Part shown: in pieces, positions 1 through 7,374 of the stretch
Layout: every line of letters starts with the position of its first letter
Numbering within the stretch: the stretch's first letter is position 1
Assembly: GCA_022708385.1 (NCBI GenBank)
Contig: JAKIYU010000015.1
Coordinates: forward strand, 1-18,569
DNA: 18,569 nt
Source: Bacteroidota bacterium
Lineage (GTDB): Bacteria; Bacteroidota; Bacteroidia; Bacteroidales; PXBB01
Reading direction: 5' to 3'
Translations under genes and position numbers: made by a program
Notes under the pieces: generated by a model
Databases searched by the model: none
What the model was told of the DNA's origin: nothing
The model's input: only the letters and a program-made list of their open reading frames with translations

Positions 1-256
1 ATATTTAGCCTAAAATCATATCATATTGATATTGAGCATTATACGATTTATATGTAAGAAAAAATTAAAGAAAAATCGAAAAAATTATCCTTTTTTCTGG
101 TAATTATGCTCAAGTTGGGTTAAGGTACACCCCACTTATATATAATTCCTGGTAACACAGCTACAGCAATTTGAAGCTCTGAAGTTACGCTCGATAATTA
201 ATTTCATTTTTTTATAAAAAATATATGTACGTCATTTGTTGGCGTAGCACGCAATG

Positions 257-264
257 TATATTTG
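257..264 (+). promoter_or_regulatory. candidate -7 promoter box for the AAA/M41 gene
   Basis: TATATTTG fits the Bacteroidota -7 consensus TAnnTTTG. A TTTG at 235-238 lies 18 bp upstream, close to the usual -33 spacing. The start codon follows only 16 nt after the box, so the leader would be very short. This is a motif match only. Confidence 0.3.
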
Positions 265-280
265 ATGAAAAAAATAAAAT

Positions 281-2380
281 ATGAAATCAAAAAAACTTAC
301 ATTTAATAAGATTATTGAAAATGGCAGACGCATTCTTGACGCCACCAGAGAACAACTCAAAAAAGAATTTTTTGACATAGACGATGTCATTGACCAGATT
401 ATGGACACGCTCTCTTCATGGTATTTATTCCCTGAGGCTCAGGAGGTTCCATTGGTAATCTGTCTTTTTGGTATGACCGGCGTTGATAAAACCTCTCTCG
501 TAAAAAGAATTACGGAACTTCTTGAGTGTAACGACCGTTACTTTCACCTTGATGCTGATTTCTATAAAGACAAATACGGACGCTCCTTTTCGACTTTTTA
601 CGACATGTTTAAACTACACAATGGTCAACCTATTATTCTTGCCCTTGATGAATTTCAGCATGCCCGCACCAAAGATGAAATGGGTGTCGAAATGGGCGAA
701 AGTAGAAGTTCATTCCTGTGGGACCTCCTTGATAGCAACGCCATATACGTACATGATTTCGATTACAAAGAAGGAGAGATTGCGGGGCTAATAAATGAAC
801 TGAAATTTTTTATAAACAAAGGTGTTGGTGTGCAAAATGGTCTGGTGACTAAAAAAGTTGATTTCTGGCTCGAAAACATGCACAATATCAAAAGAGGGAG
901 GCGCCGCCGAATTCACCCTTATGAATTAAATAAAGATATTGATGTGGATAACTTACTATTTGTAAATTCCAGTAGGTACGAAACGATATCGGAAGCTCTA
1001 CCCGAACGCTTCAGCTCAGTATGTGAAGTAAAGGAGCATTTGCTCACACTCAACACCCGCCAGACTATCGAATTTTTAAAGGAAGTACAAAAAGCATTAA
1101 AGAAACCCCTTAAAATTGACTGTTCAAAGAGTCTTATCTTTCTGCTGGGCAATATTGATGAAGCATTTCATATCCACAACAACATGAGTCCCGACATCAG
1201 TGCTGACGAATTTTATGAACAATGCAAAAATATAAGCATCACCCACATAAAAAACGCACTGAAAAAACGCTTCAGAAGTGAGCATATTGCGCGGCTCGGC
1301 AATAACATCATCATATATCCGTCGCTCAACTGCAAGGCTTACAACAGCATACTTGACAATGAACTTCAAAAGACTGCTGCACGCATCAAAATGCTCTATG
1401 GTGTGGACATGACTTTCGACGACAGCCTGAAAAAGCTACTGTATAATGAAGGTGTATTTCCAACCCAGGGCGCCAGACCTCTGATATCTACCATAGCCCA
1501 TCACGTAAAAAGCAACCTGAGCTTTGCCCTTATTGGCATGGCAAATAAGGCCGGTATCACACGGGTACATTTAAGTGCGCAACATGATGAAATCATTTTT
1601 TCATATTATGCCGGCGAGAGTTATTCTCACGATAGCAAGCGAAAAATCATTCTTAAAGTTGAAAATTTGAGGCAACCCCTAATGGATGATATGCAAAGTA
1701 TTGTGGCTGTGCACGAAAGCGGTCATGCTGTACTGAGCGGAATATTGCTTAATGTAATTCCCAATGCTATTTACAGCCGTATGGCAGGCGCTGACCAGTC
1801 GGGGCTTGTCATTAACAATATCCCATGGAAATATATGGCTAAGAGAGAAATTTTGCCCCGGCTGGCTATATATCTTGGAGGCTACGCTGCAGAAAAAATT
1901 GTGTTTGGTGAAGACAGAATAACGGCAGGTTCCGAAAGCGATATTGAAAATGCCACCGCTTTTGTGTGCGATATGCTTAAAAACTCGGGTATGGGAAACG
2001 TGCCTGCAAAATTTTCCCACAGGGACATCAGAGCAAACCTTTACCTTTTAGACCCTGAAGACGCTTTAAACGATGAAGCTAACAGATACATTGAAAGAGC
2101 TCTTTCCCTGGCTGAGAAAACGCTAAGAAAATATGAAAACCTGTTGCTTATGCTTGCCGACCGCTTAAGCGATGACTCTAAACTCGAAAAAGATGCTATT
2201 CTGCAGATATTTCTAAAGCATGCTCCCGATATTCAGGAAAGCAGTTACATTACCGATGGCGACAATCTTTATTACCGCTATAGGCTAAAATCAAAAATTC
2301 AGGCACTCTCAAACAGAAGCAACGAAAAAAAACAAACCGAAAGCCTCATCTTTTCGCTGAATAAAAATAAAACCGATTAA
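281..2380 (+). CDS. Clp-type AAA+ ATPase fused to M41 (FtsH-like) zinc metallopeptidase
   Basis: Predicted ATP-dependent protease of 699 residues. The AAA+ half shows a P-loop at 64-72 (GMTGVDKTS), a Walker B at 118-124 ending D123-E124, a sensor-1-like Asn at 291, an arginine-finger region FRSEHIAR at 331-338, and a sensor-2 GARPL at 397-401. The last two are typical of Clp/HslU (HCLR clade) ATPases rather than of FtsH. The C-terminal half carries the M41 zinc site HESGH (478-482) and the distal acidic ligand D554 in TAGSESDIENAT, within an FtsH-like context. The P-loop Gly before the Lys is Asp (D69), so ATP binding may be weakened. About 150 residues separate Walker B from sensor 1, more than usual. 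No membrane segment is visible, unlike FtsH, so a cytosolic location is likely. Family assignment of the two halves is firm; substrate and role are unknown. It stands alone, upstream of a transposase. Confidence 0.85.
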   Translation: MKSKKLTFNKIIENGRRILDATREQLKKEFFDIDDVIDQIMDTLSSWYLFPEAQEVPLVICLFGMTGVDKTSLVKRITELLECNDRYFHLDADFYKDKYGRSFSTFYDMFKLHNGQPIILALDEFQHARTKDEMGVEMGESRSSFLWDLLDSNAIYVHDFDYKEGEIAGLINELKFFINKGVGVQNGLVTKKVDFWLENMHNIKRGRRRRIHPYELNKDIDVDNLLFVNSSRYETISEALPERFSSVCEVKEHLLTLNTRQTIEFLKEVQKALKKPLKIDCSKSLIFLLGNIDEAFHIHNNMSPDISADEFYEQCKNISITHIKNALKKRFRSEHIARLGNNIIIYPSLNCKAYNSILDNELQKTAARIKMLYGVDMTFDDSLKKLLYNEGVFPTQGARPLISTIAHHVKSNLSFALIGMANKAGITRVHLSAQHDEIIFSYYAGESYSHDSKRKIILKVENLRQPLMDDMQSIVAVHESGHAVLSGILLNVIPNAIYSRMAGADQSGLVINNIPWKYMAKREILPRLAIYLGGYAAEKIVFGEDRITAGSESDIENATAFVCDMLKNSGMGNVPAKFSHRDIRANLYLLDPEDALNDEANRYIERALSLAEKTLRKYENLLLMLADRLSDDSKLEKDAILQIFLKHAPDIQESSYITDGDNLYYRYRLKSKIQALSNRSNEKKQTESLIFSLNKNKTD

Positions 2381-2445
2381 ATATTTAGATTTTTCTAATT
2401 TTATGATTATACTTGCTTAACCTATTGATACCATAAAAACAATAT

Positions 2446-2468
2446 GAGGTGCAGCGCACCGAAATATT
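2446..2468 (+). repeat. REP-like hairpin 1
   Basis: A 5-bp stem GGTGC/GCACC with loop AGC, preceded by GA and followed by GAAATATT. It ends 6 nt before the transposase start codon, so it lies in the leader of that gene. It is inverted relative to hairpin 2, which differs at one loop base. Confidence 0.85.
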
Positions 2469-2474
2469 AATACT

Positions 2475-2954
2475 ATGGCAAACACCTTTACCCAATGCTA
2501 CTTCCACATCGTATTCAGTCCAAAGAGTCGGGAAGCTCTTATACAAAAAACATGGAAGGATGAACTCGAAAAGTACGTGACAGGCATTGTACAAGCCAAC
2601 GGGCATAAGATGATGGCTATTTACTGTATGCCCGACCATGTGCATATTTTAATCGGGTATAATGTCAACCAGCTTATCCCCAAACTTGTAGAGCAAATTA
2701 AAACATCGAGCAATGCGTGGATAAAGGAGAAAAAGCTAAGCCGTTATCGCTTTGAATGGCAAAAGGGGTATGGCGCATTCACCCATTCAAAAGGCAATGT
2801 GGAAACTGTAATCAATTATATCCTTACTCAGGAGGCCCATCACAAAAAGAAGAACTTCAGGGAAGAATACCTCAAATTTCTCAAGGACTATGGAATTGAG
2901 TATAAAGAAGAATATGTTTTTGAATTCTTCGATGATGTTAACCCGCATGGATAA
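2475..2954 (+). CDS. tnpA: Y1 (HUH) transposase, TnpA/RAYT type
   Basis: Single-strand DNA transposase of the Y1_Tnp superfamily, 159 residues, the usual length. The HUH metal site is HVH (H55, H57) in MPDHVHIL. The catalytic tyrosine is Y115 in NYILTQEAHH, with Q119 four residues later, as in IS608 TnpA. Such enzymes recognise hairpins and cut next to them. Hairpin repeats flank this gene: hairpin 1 sits in its leader and hairpin 2 overlaps its stop codon. All catalytic residues are present, so it looks intact. It could be a self-mobile IS200-like element or a domesticated RAYT; the dispersed hairpins favour the latter. Confidence 0.92.
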   Translation: MANTFTQCYFHIVFSPKSREALIQKTWKDELEKYVTGIVQANGHKMMAIYCMPDHVHILIGYNVNQLIPKLVEQIKTSSNAWIKEKKLSRYRFEWQKGYGAFTHSKGNVETVINYILTQEAHHKKKNFREEYLKFLKDYGIEYKEEYVFEFFDDVNPHG

Positions 2955-2975
2955 TATTTCGGTGCTCTGCACCTC
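2953..2975 (-). repeat. REP-like hairpin 2
   Basis: Reverse-orientation copy: stem GGTGC/GCACC with loop AGA on the minus strand, followed by GAAATATT. It overlaps the stop codon of the transposase gene (2952-2954). It forms a same-orientation pair with hairpin 3, 28 nt away. Confidence 0.85.
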
Positions 2976-3003
2976 TCATAAGTTGTTGCTTTAAAACCAT
3001 ATC

Positions 3004-3026
3004 AATATTTCGGGGCGCTGCCCCTC
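3004..3026 (-). repeat. REP-like hairpin 3
   Basis: Stem GGGGC/GCCCC with loop AGC, then GAAATATT, read on the minus strand. It is an exact inverted copy of hairpin 4, and the identity continues 3 nt past the hairpin foot (CAT). It lies 35 nt before the orphan gene's start codon. Confidence 0.85.
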
Positions 3027-3061
3027 CATTATAAAAACAACAAATTAAAAAATAAAACACA

Positions 3062-3790
3062 ATGAATGAATTACCTAAAACATTTGAGCTCGACGAACAA
3101 ATCTTTAAAGAAGCTGTCTTTGAATCTATAAGATTGTGGTGTACGAGTGAGTATTTTTACTCAGAGAACTTAAAAAATGCATTAAATCAATTTAAGGACA
3201 ATAATTATAATAACAAAGATTTCAGTAAACGAATTAAAATTTATGAAGATTTTTTAAGTGATTATTCGATAGCAAGAACAAGAAAGTCAGATGATGATAT
3301 AAAACCTTCATTTTTTGAATTCATATTCGTTAAGTTACTGAAGAAAGAACTGCCAGAGAAAGAAATTGTAACTATTGTTGATGATATAGCAGTGGGTTTA
3401 AGTGAAAAGCATACACCTAATGGCTTAACCCCCACCTCTTTAGTATCAAAAACTTTGTTTTTACTTTATCCTGAACAAATTATAATGTTTGATTCTAGAG
3501 GTTTAAAATCTCTTAAAGAAATATTTAAGAAGCCAAATAGTAATATCAATCACGAAATGAAAGAAAAGATTAAAAACCTAAAATCAAATATAAAAGAAAA
3601 AAGGTATCAAAACTATTATAATGCATTTGAAGCCTTTTATGAAATTGTTTATAATAAAGCAAAAAATATAACAAGAGGTCTATTAAACGAAACCAATTGT
3701 AGTATTATTAAGAAATATTATATAGAAATTTTCTATAAATATTCAAAATGGAAGACAAATAAATTTATTGGTATAGAACCAGAATGCTAA
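3062..3790 (+). CDS. orphan protein, 242 aa, AT-rich, bracketed by REP-like hairpins
   Basis: I do not recognise this family with confidence. The protein is Lys/Asn/Ile-rich, mostly helical in appearance, with no signal peptide or membrane segment. Its base composition is clearly more AT-rich than that of the nuclease gene downstream, which suggests a separate origin. Residues around 140-170 read TSLVSKTLFLLYPEQIIMFDSRG. A helix with Ser-Lys, then a proline, then an aliphatic stretch ending in DSR resembles a pattern in divergent HhH-GPD (DNA glycosylase-fold) proteins, but I see no clear helix-hairpin-helix glycine motif. Tandem hairpin pairs flank it in mirror orientation, which may mark it as cargo. 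A real gene is likely, given its length and position; the function is unknown. Confidence 0.6.
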   Translation: MNELPKTFELDEQIFKEAVFESIRLWCTSEYFYSENLKNALNQFKDNNYNNKDFSKRIKIYEDFLSDYSIARTRKSDDDIKPSFFEFIFVKLLKKELPEKEIVTIVDDIAVGLSEKHTPNGLTPTSLVSKTLFLLYPEQIIMFDSRGLKSLKEIFKKPNSNINHEMKEKIKNLKSNIKEKRYQNYYNAFEAFYEIVYNKAKNITRGLLNETNCSIIKKYYIEIFYKYSKWKTNKFIGIEPEC

Positions 3791-3833
3791 TTGTCAATTT
3801 TACAACCAAATGAAGCAAATCTTAACTTCCTAG

Positions 3834-3849
3834 TCCAAAGGACTTTGGA
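3834..3849. repeat. short palindrome after the orphan gene
   Basis: TCCAAAG-GA-CTTTGGA is a perfect 7-bp inverted repeat with a 2-nt spacer, 43 nt after the stop codon. It has no T-run, so a classical terminator is doubtful. It may be a transcript-end hairpin or a protein site. Confidence 0.4.
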
Positions 3850-3936
3850 TAAATACCTTTGGCTATATTATGAATATAACTTAAAAAAAGAAAAAGAGGA
3901 TAGTCTGGACGAATAAAAAAATCTAAAAAATATATG

Positions 3937-3959
3937 GAGGGGCAGCGCCCCGAAATATT
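3937..3959 (+). repeat. REP-like hairpin 4
   Basis: Stem GGGGC/GCCCC, loop AGC, then GAAATATT. It is an exact inverted copy of hairpin 3 on the far side of the orphan gene. Confidence 0.85.
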
Positions 3960-3985
3960 TGTAATAAAGAATAAACAATGATTAA

Positions 3986-4008
3986 GAGCTACAGCGTAGC
4001 GAAATAAA
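3986..4008 (+). repeat. REP-like hairpin 5
   Basis: Stem GCTAC/GTAGC, loop AGC, then GAAATAAA. The stem differs from hairpins 1-4 at three positions on each arm, and every change is compensated. It lies 26 nt after hairpin 4 in the same orientation and ends 9 nt before the next start codon. Confidence 0.75.
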
Positions 4009-4017
4009 TATAAAAAA

Positions 4018-5500
4018 ATGACTAACATCATATCCAAATCTTTATTCATTCGTGGCTGCCAGTGTCACAAGTCGCTTTATTTACACAAGTTCCACGACGA
4101 GCTTCGCGACACCCTTTCCGAAGCACAAGAAGCCATCTTCTCTACCGGTACATCAGTAGGTGAGGTCGCCAGAGACCTCTATCCCGGAGGAACTAACATC
4201 AGAGAGCTTACTGCGGGTGATACAGCAAAAGCCCTTACGGAAACAGCAAACCATATGGCATCAGGCGCGAGGGTAATATACGAAGCCGCATTCAGTTGTG
4301 ATAACCTGCTGGCTTATGTTGATATCCTTGTAAGGGATGGTGAAAGCTGGAAAATATTCGAAGTCAAAGCTTCAACAAGTGTTTCCGACACCTATCTGCT
4401 CGACTGTGCTTTCCAATACCATTTGCTCACCCTTTGCGGGATTCAGGTGTCGGATGTATCTGTCGTACACCTCAACAATAAATATATCCGACAAGGCGCT
4501 CTGGAATTGAAGGAGCTTTTTAAAACAGTTTCTGTACTGGAAGAAGTAAAAACACTTCGTAGTGTTGTCATAGAAAACCTTGAACAGCAGTTTGCTATAT
4601 TAAACGCAGATTCTATACCTGCAATAGACATCGGTTTGCAATGTCACAGCCCTTATCCCTGCGATTTTATGGGACATTGCTGGAAGCATGTGCCGGAGTA
4701 TTCTGTGTTTGAGGTGGCAGGCTTGAGTGCAAACAAGAAAATGGCTCTTTACAGCAGCGGTATTCTCGAAATTAAAGATATTCCCGAAGGTTATAAGCTC
4801 AATAAAAATCAGAAAATACAGGTGGATGGCGTAAAACATAACCGTTCCCATTTTGACAAAGCCATGGTAAAAGAGTTCTTAAACACATTGAAATATCCTA
4901 TATACTTTATGGATTTTGAAACCATGATGCCGGCTATTCCTCTGTTTGATAAATCAACGCCATACCAGCAAATTCCTTTTCAGTATTCGTTACACTATTT
5001 GCCTCACAGGGGTGCTGAACTTCAACATATGGAGTTTCTTGCCGAAGCCATTGAAGGAAAAGACCCAAGAGAAGCATTTATAAAAGTTGCTGGAGGATAC
5101 CCAAAAACCCGGAATGGTGCTCGTTTATAATCAAAACTTTGAAATCAGCCGACTCAAAGAGCTTGCCCGTGATTTTCCCCTGTATAATGTTGAAATTCAT
5201 TATTTGATTGAACGTATTGTTGACCTGATGATCCCCTTTCAGAAAAAGCATATTTATTTGCCAGAAATGAAGGGTTCATATTCCATAAAAAAAGTCTTTC
5301 CTGCCCTTATAGAGCATTCCGGGTACAAAAACCTTGACATAGGCGATGGAGGAGCTGCCATGCGCAGTTTTGAGCAATTGTACTACGAAAAGAATCCCGA
5401 TATTATTAAAAAAACAAGGCACGACCTACTTGAATATTGCAAACTCGATACGTATGCCATGGTGCTGCTGCTCGAAAAACTACATTGTTTAACCTTGTAA
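4018..5500 (+). pseudogene. DUF2779 nuclease-like protein, interrupted by a frameshift near 5082-5089
   Basis: Two reading frames together make one DUF2779-type protein of about 490 residues. The first frame (4018-5130, 370 aa) has a Cas4-like PD-(D/E)XK region: D102, then E115-V-K117. Cysteines C14/C16 and C209, C215, C221 could hold an Fe-S cluster. The start of a DEDD-type exonuclease domain follows (D299-F-E301). The second frame (to 5500) continues it with VYNQNFE and ends with the YCKLDTYAM (YxxxD) motif. Deleting one A from the AAAA run at 5082-5085 restores ...FIKLLEDTQKPGMVLVYN across the join. Either this is a recent one-base insertion that inactivates the gene, or it is a sequencing error in the A-run. 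Both halves are otherwise intact. The role is probably nucleic-acid processing; the family is found in phage-defence and repair settings but has no firm function. Confidence 0.85.
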
Positions 5501-5558
5501 TCAATTATCATTTTAAAATTTTAAAAAAATCACATAAATAAACCTAAAATTTAAAATT

Positions 5559-6461
5559 ATGGAAAATATTATTTTGCTTAAAAACATTGAATATTTTGGT
5601 AATAAGTATACAGACGAACATGTATTTAAATACAACAAAGTTGAATTAGAAAACAATTGGTGGGAAGCATTAAAGTTTTTTTATAGCAAGTCTTTTATGA
5701 GAGGTCGAAAAGATAAATTATCTCATGAATATTTAGAGTTTACATTAAGTGTCTTGGAAGAATTTAAAAATGGAGATGATTTAGATGGGTTTTATGATAA
5801 ATTGAAAGCAATGGTTTCTGATATCGAAAAAAATAAGGATTTGAAGAAAATGTTTATGGATAAAGGAAAAGTGGATAATGATGTTATTTATAAAACTGCA
5901 AAGAAAAGTGAATTAATAAATAAACTTAAAACTAAAAAAAATATTGAAATTGAATATGAAAAAGAAAAATATAAAAAATATATTCATTTAGGGAATATAC
6001 TTGACATTAAAATGACACTTGGTGTTTTAAAATTTGTTACTAATACTGACATTAAAAGAAAAAATATTTTTAAATATGTTTTAGATGGTATAGAAGAAGG
6101 TAATGTAGAAAAAATTTACAAAGAATTAGATGGTATTATTGGTATTGGCGATAAAATTTCCACTTTTGTAATTAGAGATATAATGCTTCTTGCAGAAATG
6201 AATTTTTATTCACAAAAAGATGGATCAAAATTATACAAATATGCTTTCCCTGTAGATACTTGGGTTGCTCAATTAGCAAAAACTTTTAATAAAGAAATTA
6301 ATACAGATAAGCTTGATGAAGTAAAAGAGGAAATGTTGAATATCTGTTTTAATAATAAAATTAACCCTTTAGAGTTTGCTGCAGGTTTATGGTATGTTGG
6401 AGCGAATTCGCTTGATATATTAATGACAGAATTTTTAGGTAAATATAAAATTTCAAACTAA
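5559..6461 (+). CDS. HhH-GPD-like DNA glycosylase/AP lyase (AGOG-like)
   Basis: Predicted base-excision enzyme of 300 residues. A helix-hairpin-helix loop, LDGIIGIGDKIS (190-201), places a lysine at K199 where OGG1-type enzymes have their Schiff-base Lys. The motif FPVDTWVAQLAKTF follows with D233 at the catalytic Asp position. The K-to-D distance of 34 is nearer to archaeal AGOG enzymes (about 32) than to OGG1 (19). The C-terminal NPLEFAAGLWYVGANSLDIL resembles the last helix of AGOG/OGG enzymes. The first 140 residues are Lys/Glu-rich and not recognised. No C-terminal Fe-S cysteines are seen. The gene is very AT-rich compared with its downstream neighbour, suggesting recent acquisition. The substrate base is unknown; 8-oxoguanine repair or action on modified phage bases are both possible. 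Confidence 0.65.
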   Translation: MENIILLKNIEYFGNKYTDEHVFKYNKVELENNWWEALKFFYSKSFMRGRKDKLSHEYLEFTLSVLEEFKNGDDLDGFYDKLKAMVSDIEKNKDLKKMFMDKGKVDNDVIYKTAKKSELINKLKTKKNIEIEYEKEKYKKYIHLGNILDIKMTLGVLKFVTNTDIKRKNIFKYVLDGIEEGNVEKIYKELDGIIGIGDKISTFVIRDIMLLAEMNFYSQKDGSKLYKYAFPVDTWVAQLAKTFNKEINTDKLDEVKEEMLNICFNNKINPLEFAAGLWYVGANSLDILMTEFLGKYKISN

Positions 6462-6466
6462 TGTTA

Positions 6467-6561
6467 TGTTAAGTGTCATTCTGAACGAAGTGAAGAATCT
6501 ATATTCATTTAAATCAGATATTTCGCTTCGCTCAATATGACAAAATACATTTAACTTAACA
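6467..6561. repeat. long imperfect inverted repeat of the TGTCATTCTGA...GAAG type
   Basis: Left arm 6474-6500 begins TGTCATTCTGAACGAAGTGA. Right arm 6515-6542, read on the minus strand, begins TGTCATATTGAGCGAAGCGA. An outer 7-bp stem TGTTAAG/CTTAACA (6467-6473 with 6555-6561) encloses both. This resembles a dispersed palindromic repeat common in Bacteroidota genomes. It fills the gap after the glycosylase-like gene and ends 15 nt before the next start codon, so its transcript hairpin could terminate transcription or protect mRNA ends. Confidence 0.75.
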
Positions 6562-6576
6562 CTAAATGAGAATAAT

Positions 6577-7356
6577 ATGTTAGGCGCAATAACAGGCGAT
6601 GTAATAGGTTCCGTATACGAATGGAACAACATCAAAACAACACAATTCAATCTTTATAACGAAAAATCGTTCTTTACAGACGATACAGTAATGACAATAG
6701 CTGTAGCTGAGGCGATCATGATCGGAGGCAGTTTTGTGGACAGCATGAAGCGCTGGGGACGCAGTTATCCCGATGCCGGCTATGGGACGCACTTCGCTTA
6801 TTGGCTGATGTCCGATAATCGTGAACCCTATAACAGTTGGGGCAATGGCTCTGCCATGCGGGTGAGTCCTGTAGGTTTTGCATTCAACACCCTTGAAGAA
6901 GTGCTCGAAAAAGCAAAACAGTCGGCAGAAGTCACCCACAACCACCCCGAAGGCATCAAGGGAGCTCAGGCTACGGCGGCAGCTGTCTTCATGGCCCGTC
7001 ATGGTGCATCAAAGCAGGACATTAAAGACTATGTCGAAGCTCAGTTTGGTTACAACCTCAGCCGAAAACTGGATGACATCCGTCCCTGTTATACCTTTGA
7101 TGTGAGTTGCCAGGGCTCAGTACCTGAAGCCATCATCGCTTTTCTTGAAAGCACAGATTTTGAAAGCTCACTCAGACTGGCTGTTTCGATAGGTGGCGAT
7201 ACCGATACAGTGGCTTGTATCAATGGTGGTATAGCTCAGGCCTATTACAAAAGTATTGACAAAAAACTTATAAGTTTTATCAGAAACAAACTGACAGATG
7301 AAATGCTTGAGGTGTTGGATGACTTTAATGCCAGATATAAAATTCATTTTGAATAA
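6577..7356 (+). CDS. ADP-ribosylglycohydrolase family protein (DraG/ARH-like)
   Basis: Hydrolase of 259 residues predicted to remove ADP-ribose from a modified target. Metal-binding motifs are present: G-A-x-x-G-D at the N-terminus, T34-D35-D36-T37, and GGDTDT at 206-211, matching the di-magnesium site of DraG/ARH enzymes. NGSAMRVSPVG near residues 90-105 is also typical. The length is normal and the gene looks intact. It starts 15 nt after the long inverted repeat and is followed 18 nt later by a small cysteine-rich gene, probably in the same transcript. No ADP-ribosyltransferase is recognisable in the window, so the target (protein, nucleic acid or small molecule) is open. Confidence 0.9.
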   Translation: MLGAITGDVIGSVYEWNNIKTTQFNLYNEKSFFTDDTVMTIAVAEAIMIGGSFVDSMKRWGRSYPDAGYGTHFAYWLMSDNREPYNSWGNGSAMRVSPVGFAFNTLEEVLEKAKQSAEVTHNHPEGIKGAQATAAAVFMARHGASKQDIKDYVEAQFGYNLSRKLDDIRPCYTFDVSCQGSVPEAIIAFLESTDFESSLRLAVSIGGDTDTVACINGGIAQAYYKSIDKKLISFIRNKLTDEMLEVLDDFNARYKIHFE

Positions 7357-7374
7357 TCAACAGGACACATTAAA

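Larger units (their letters stand above)
2446..2975 (+). mobile_element. IS200-like/RAYT element bounded by inverted hairpins
   Basis: A single Y1 transposase gene lies between two 23-nt hairpin repeats in inverted orientation (22 of 23 positions match). No tnpB accompanies it. Classical IS200/IS605 ends are not inverted copies of each other. Inverted ends plus further copies of the same hairpin nearby fit a REP-associated tyrosine transposase better than an ordinary insertion sequence. The true ends cannot be set from one copy. Confidence 0.6.

Noticed and set aside
32..113. 8-bp inverted repeat TTGAGCAT/ATGCTCAA in the left-end gap
   Set aside because: The arms are 66 bp apart in AT-rich DNA with no supporting structure; chance is likely.
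1679..2020. Open frame of 113 codons on the minus strand
   Set aside because: It lies antisense within the M41 peptidase domain, whose motifs prove the plus frame.
4018..5130. Cas4-like nuclease that might indicate a CRISPR system
   Set aside because: The cysteine and EVK pattern belongs to the N-terminal part of a DUF2779 protein, and no cas genes or regularly spaced repeats are present.
5087..5500. Independent small gene starting at a TTG
   Set aside because: Its product is exactly the missing C-terminal part of the DUF2779 exonuclease domain, so it is the second half of a frameshifted gene.
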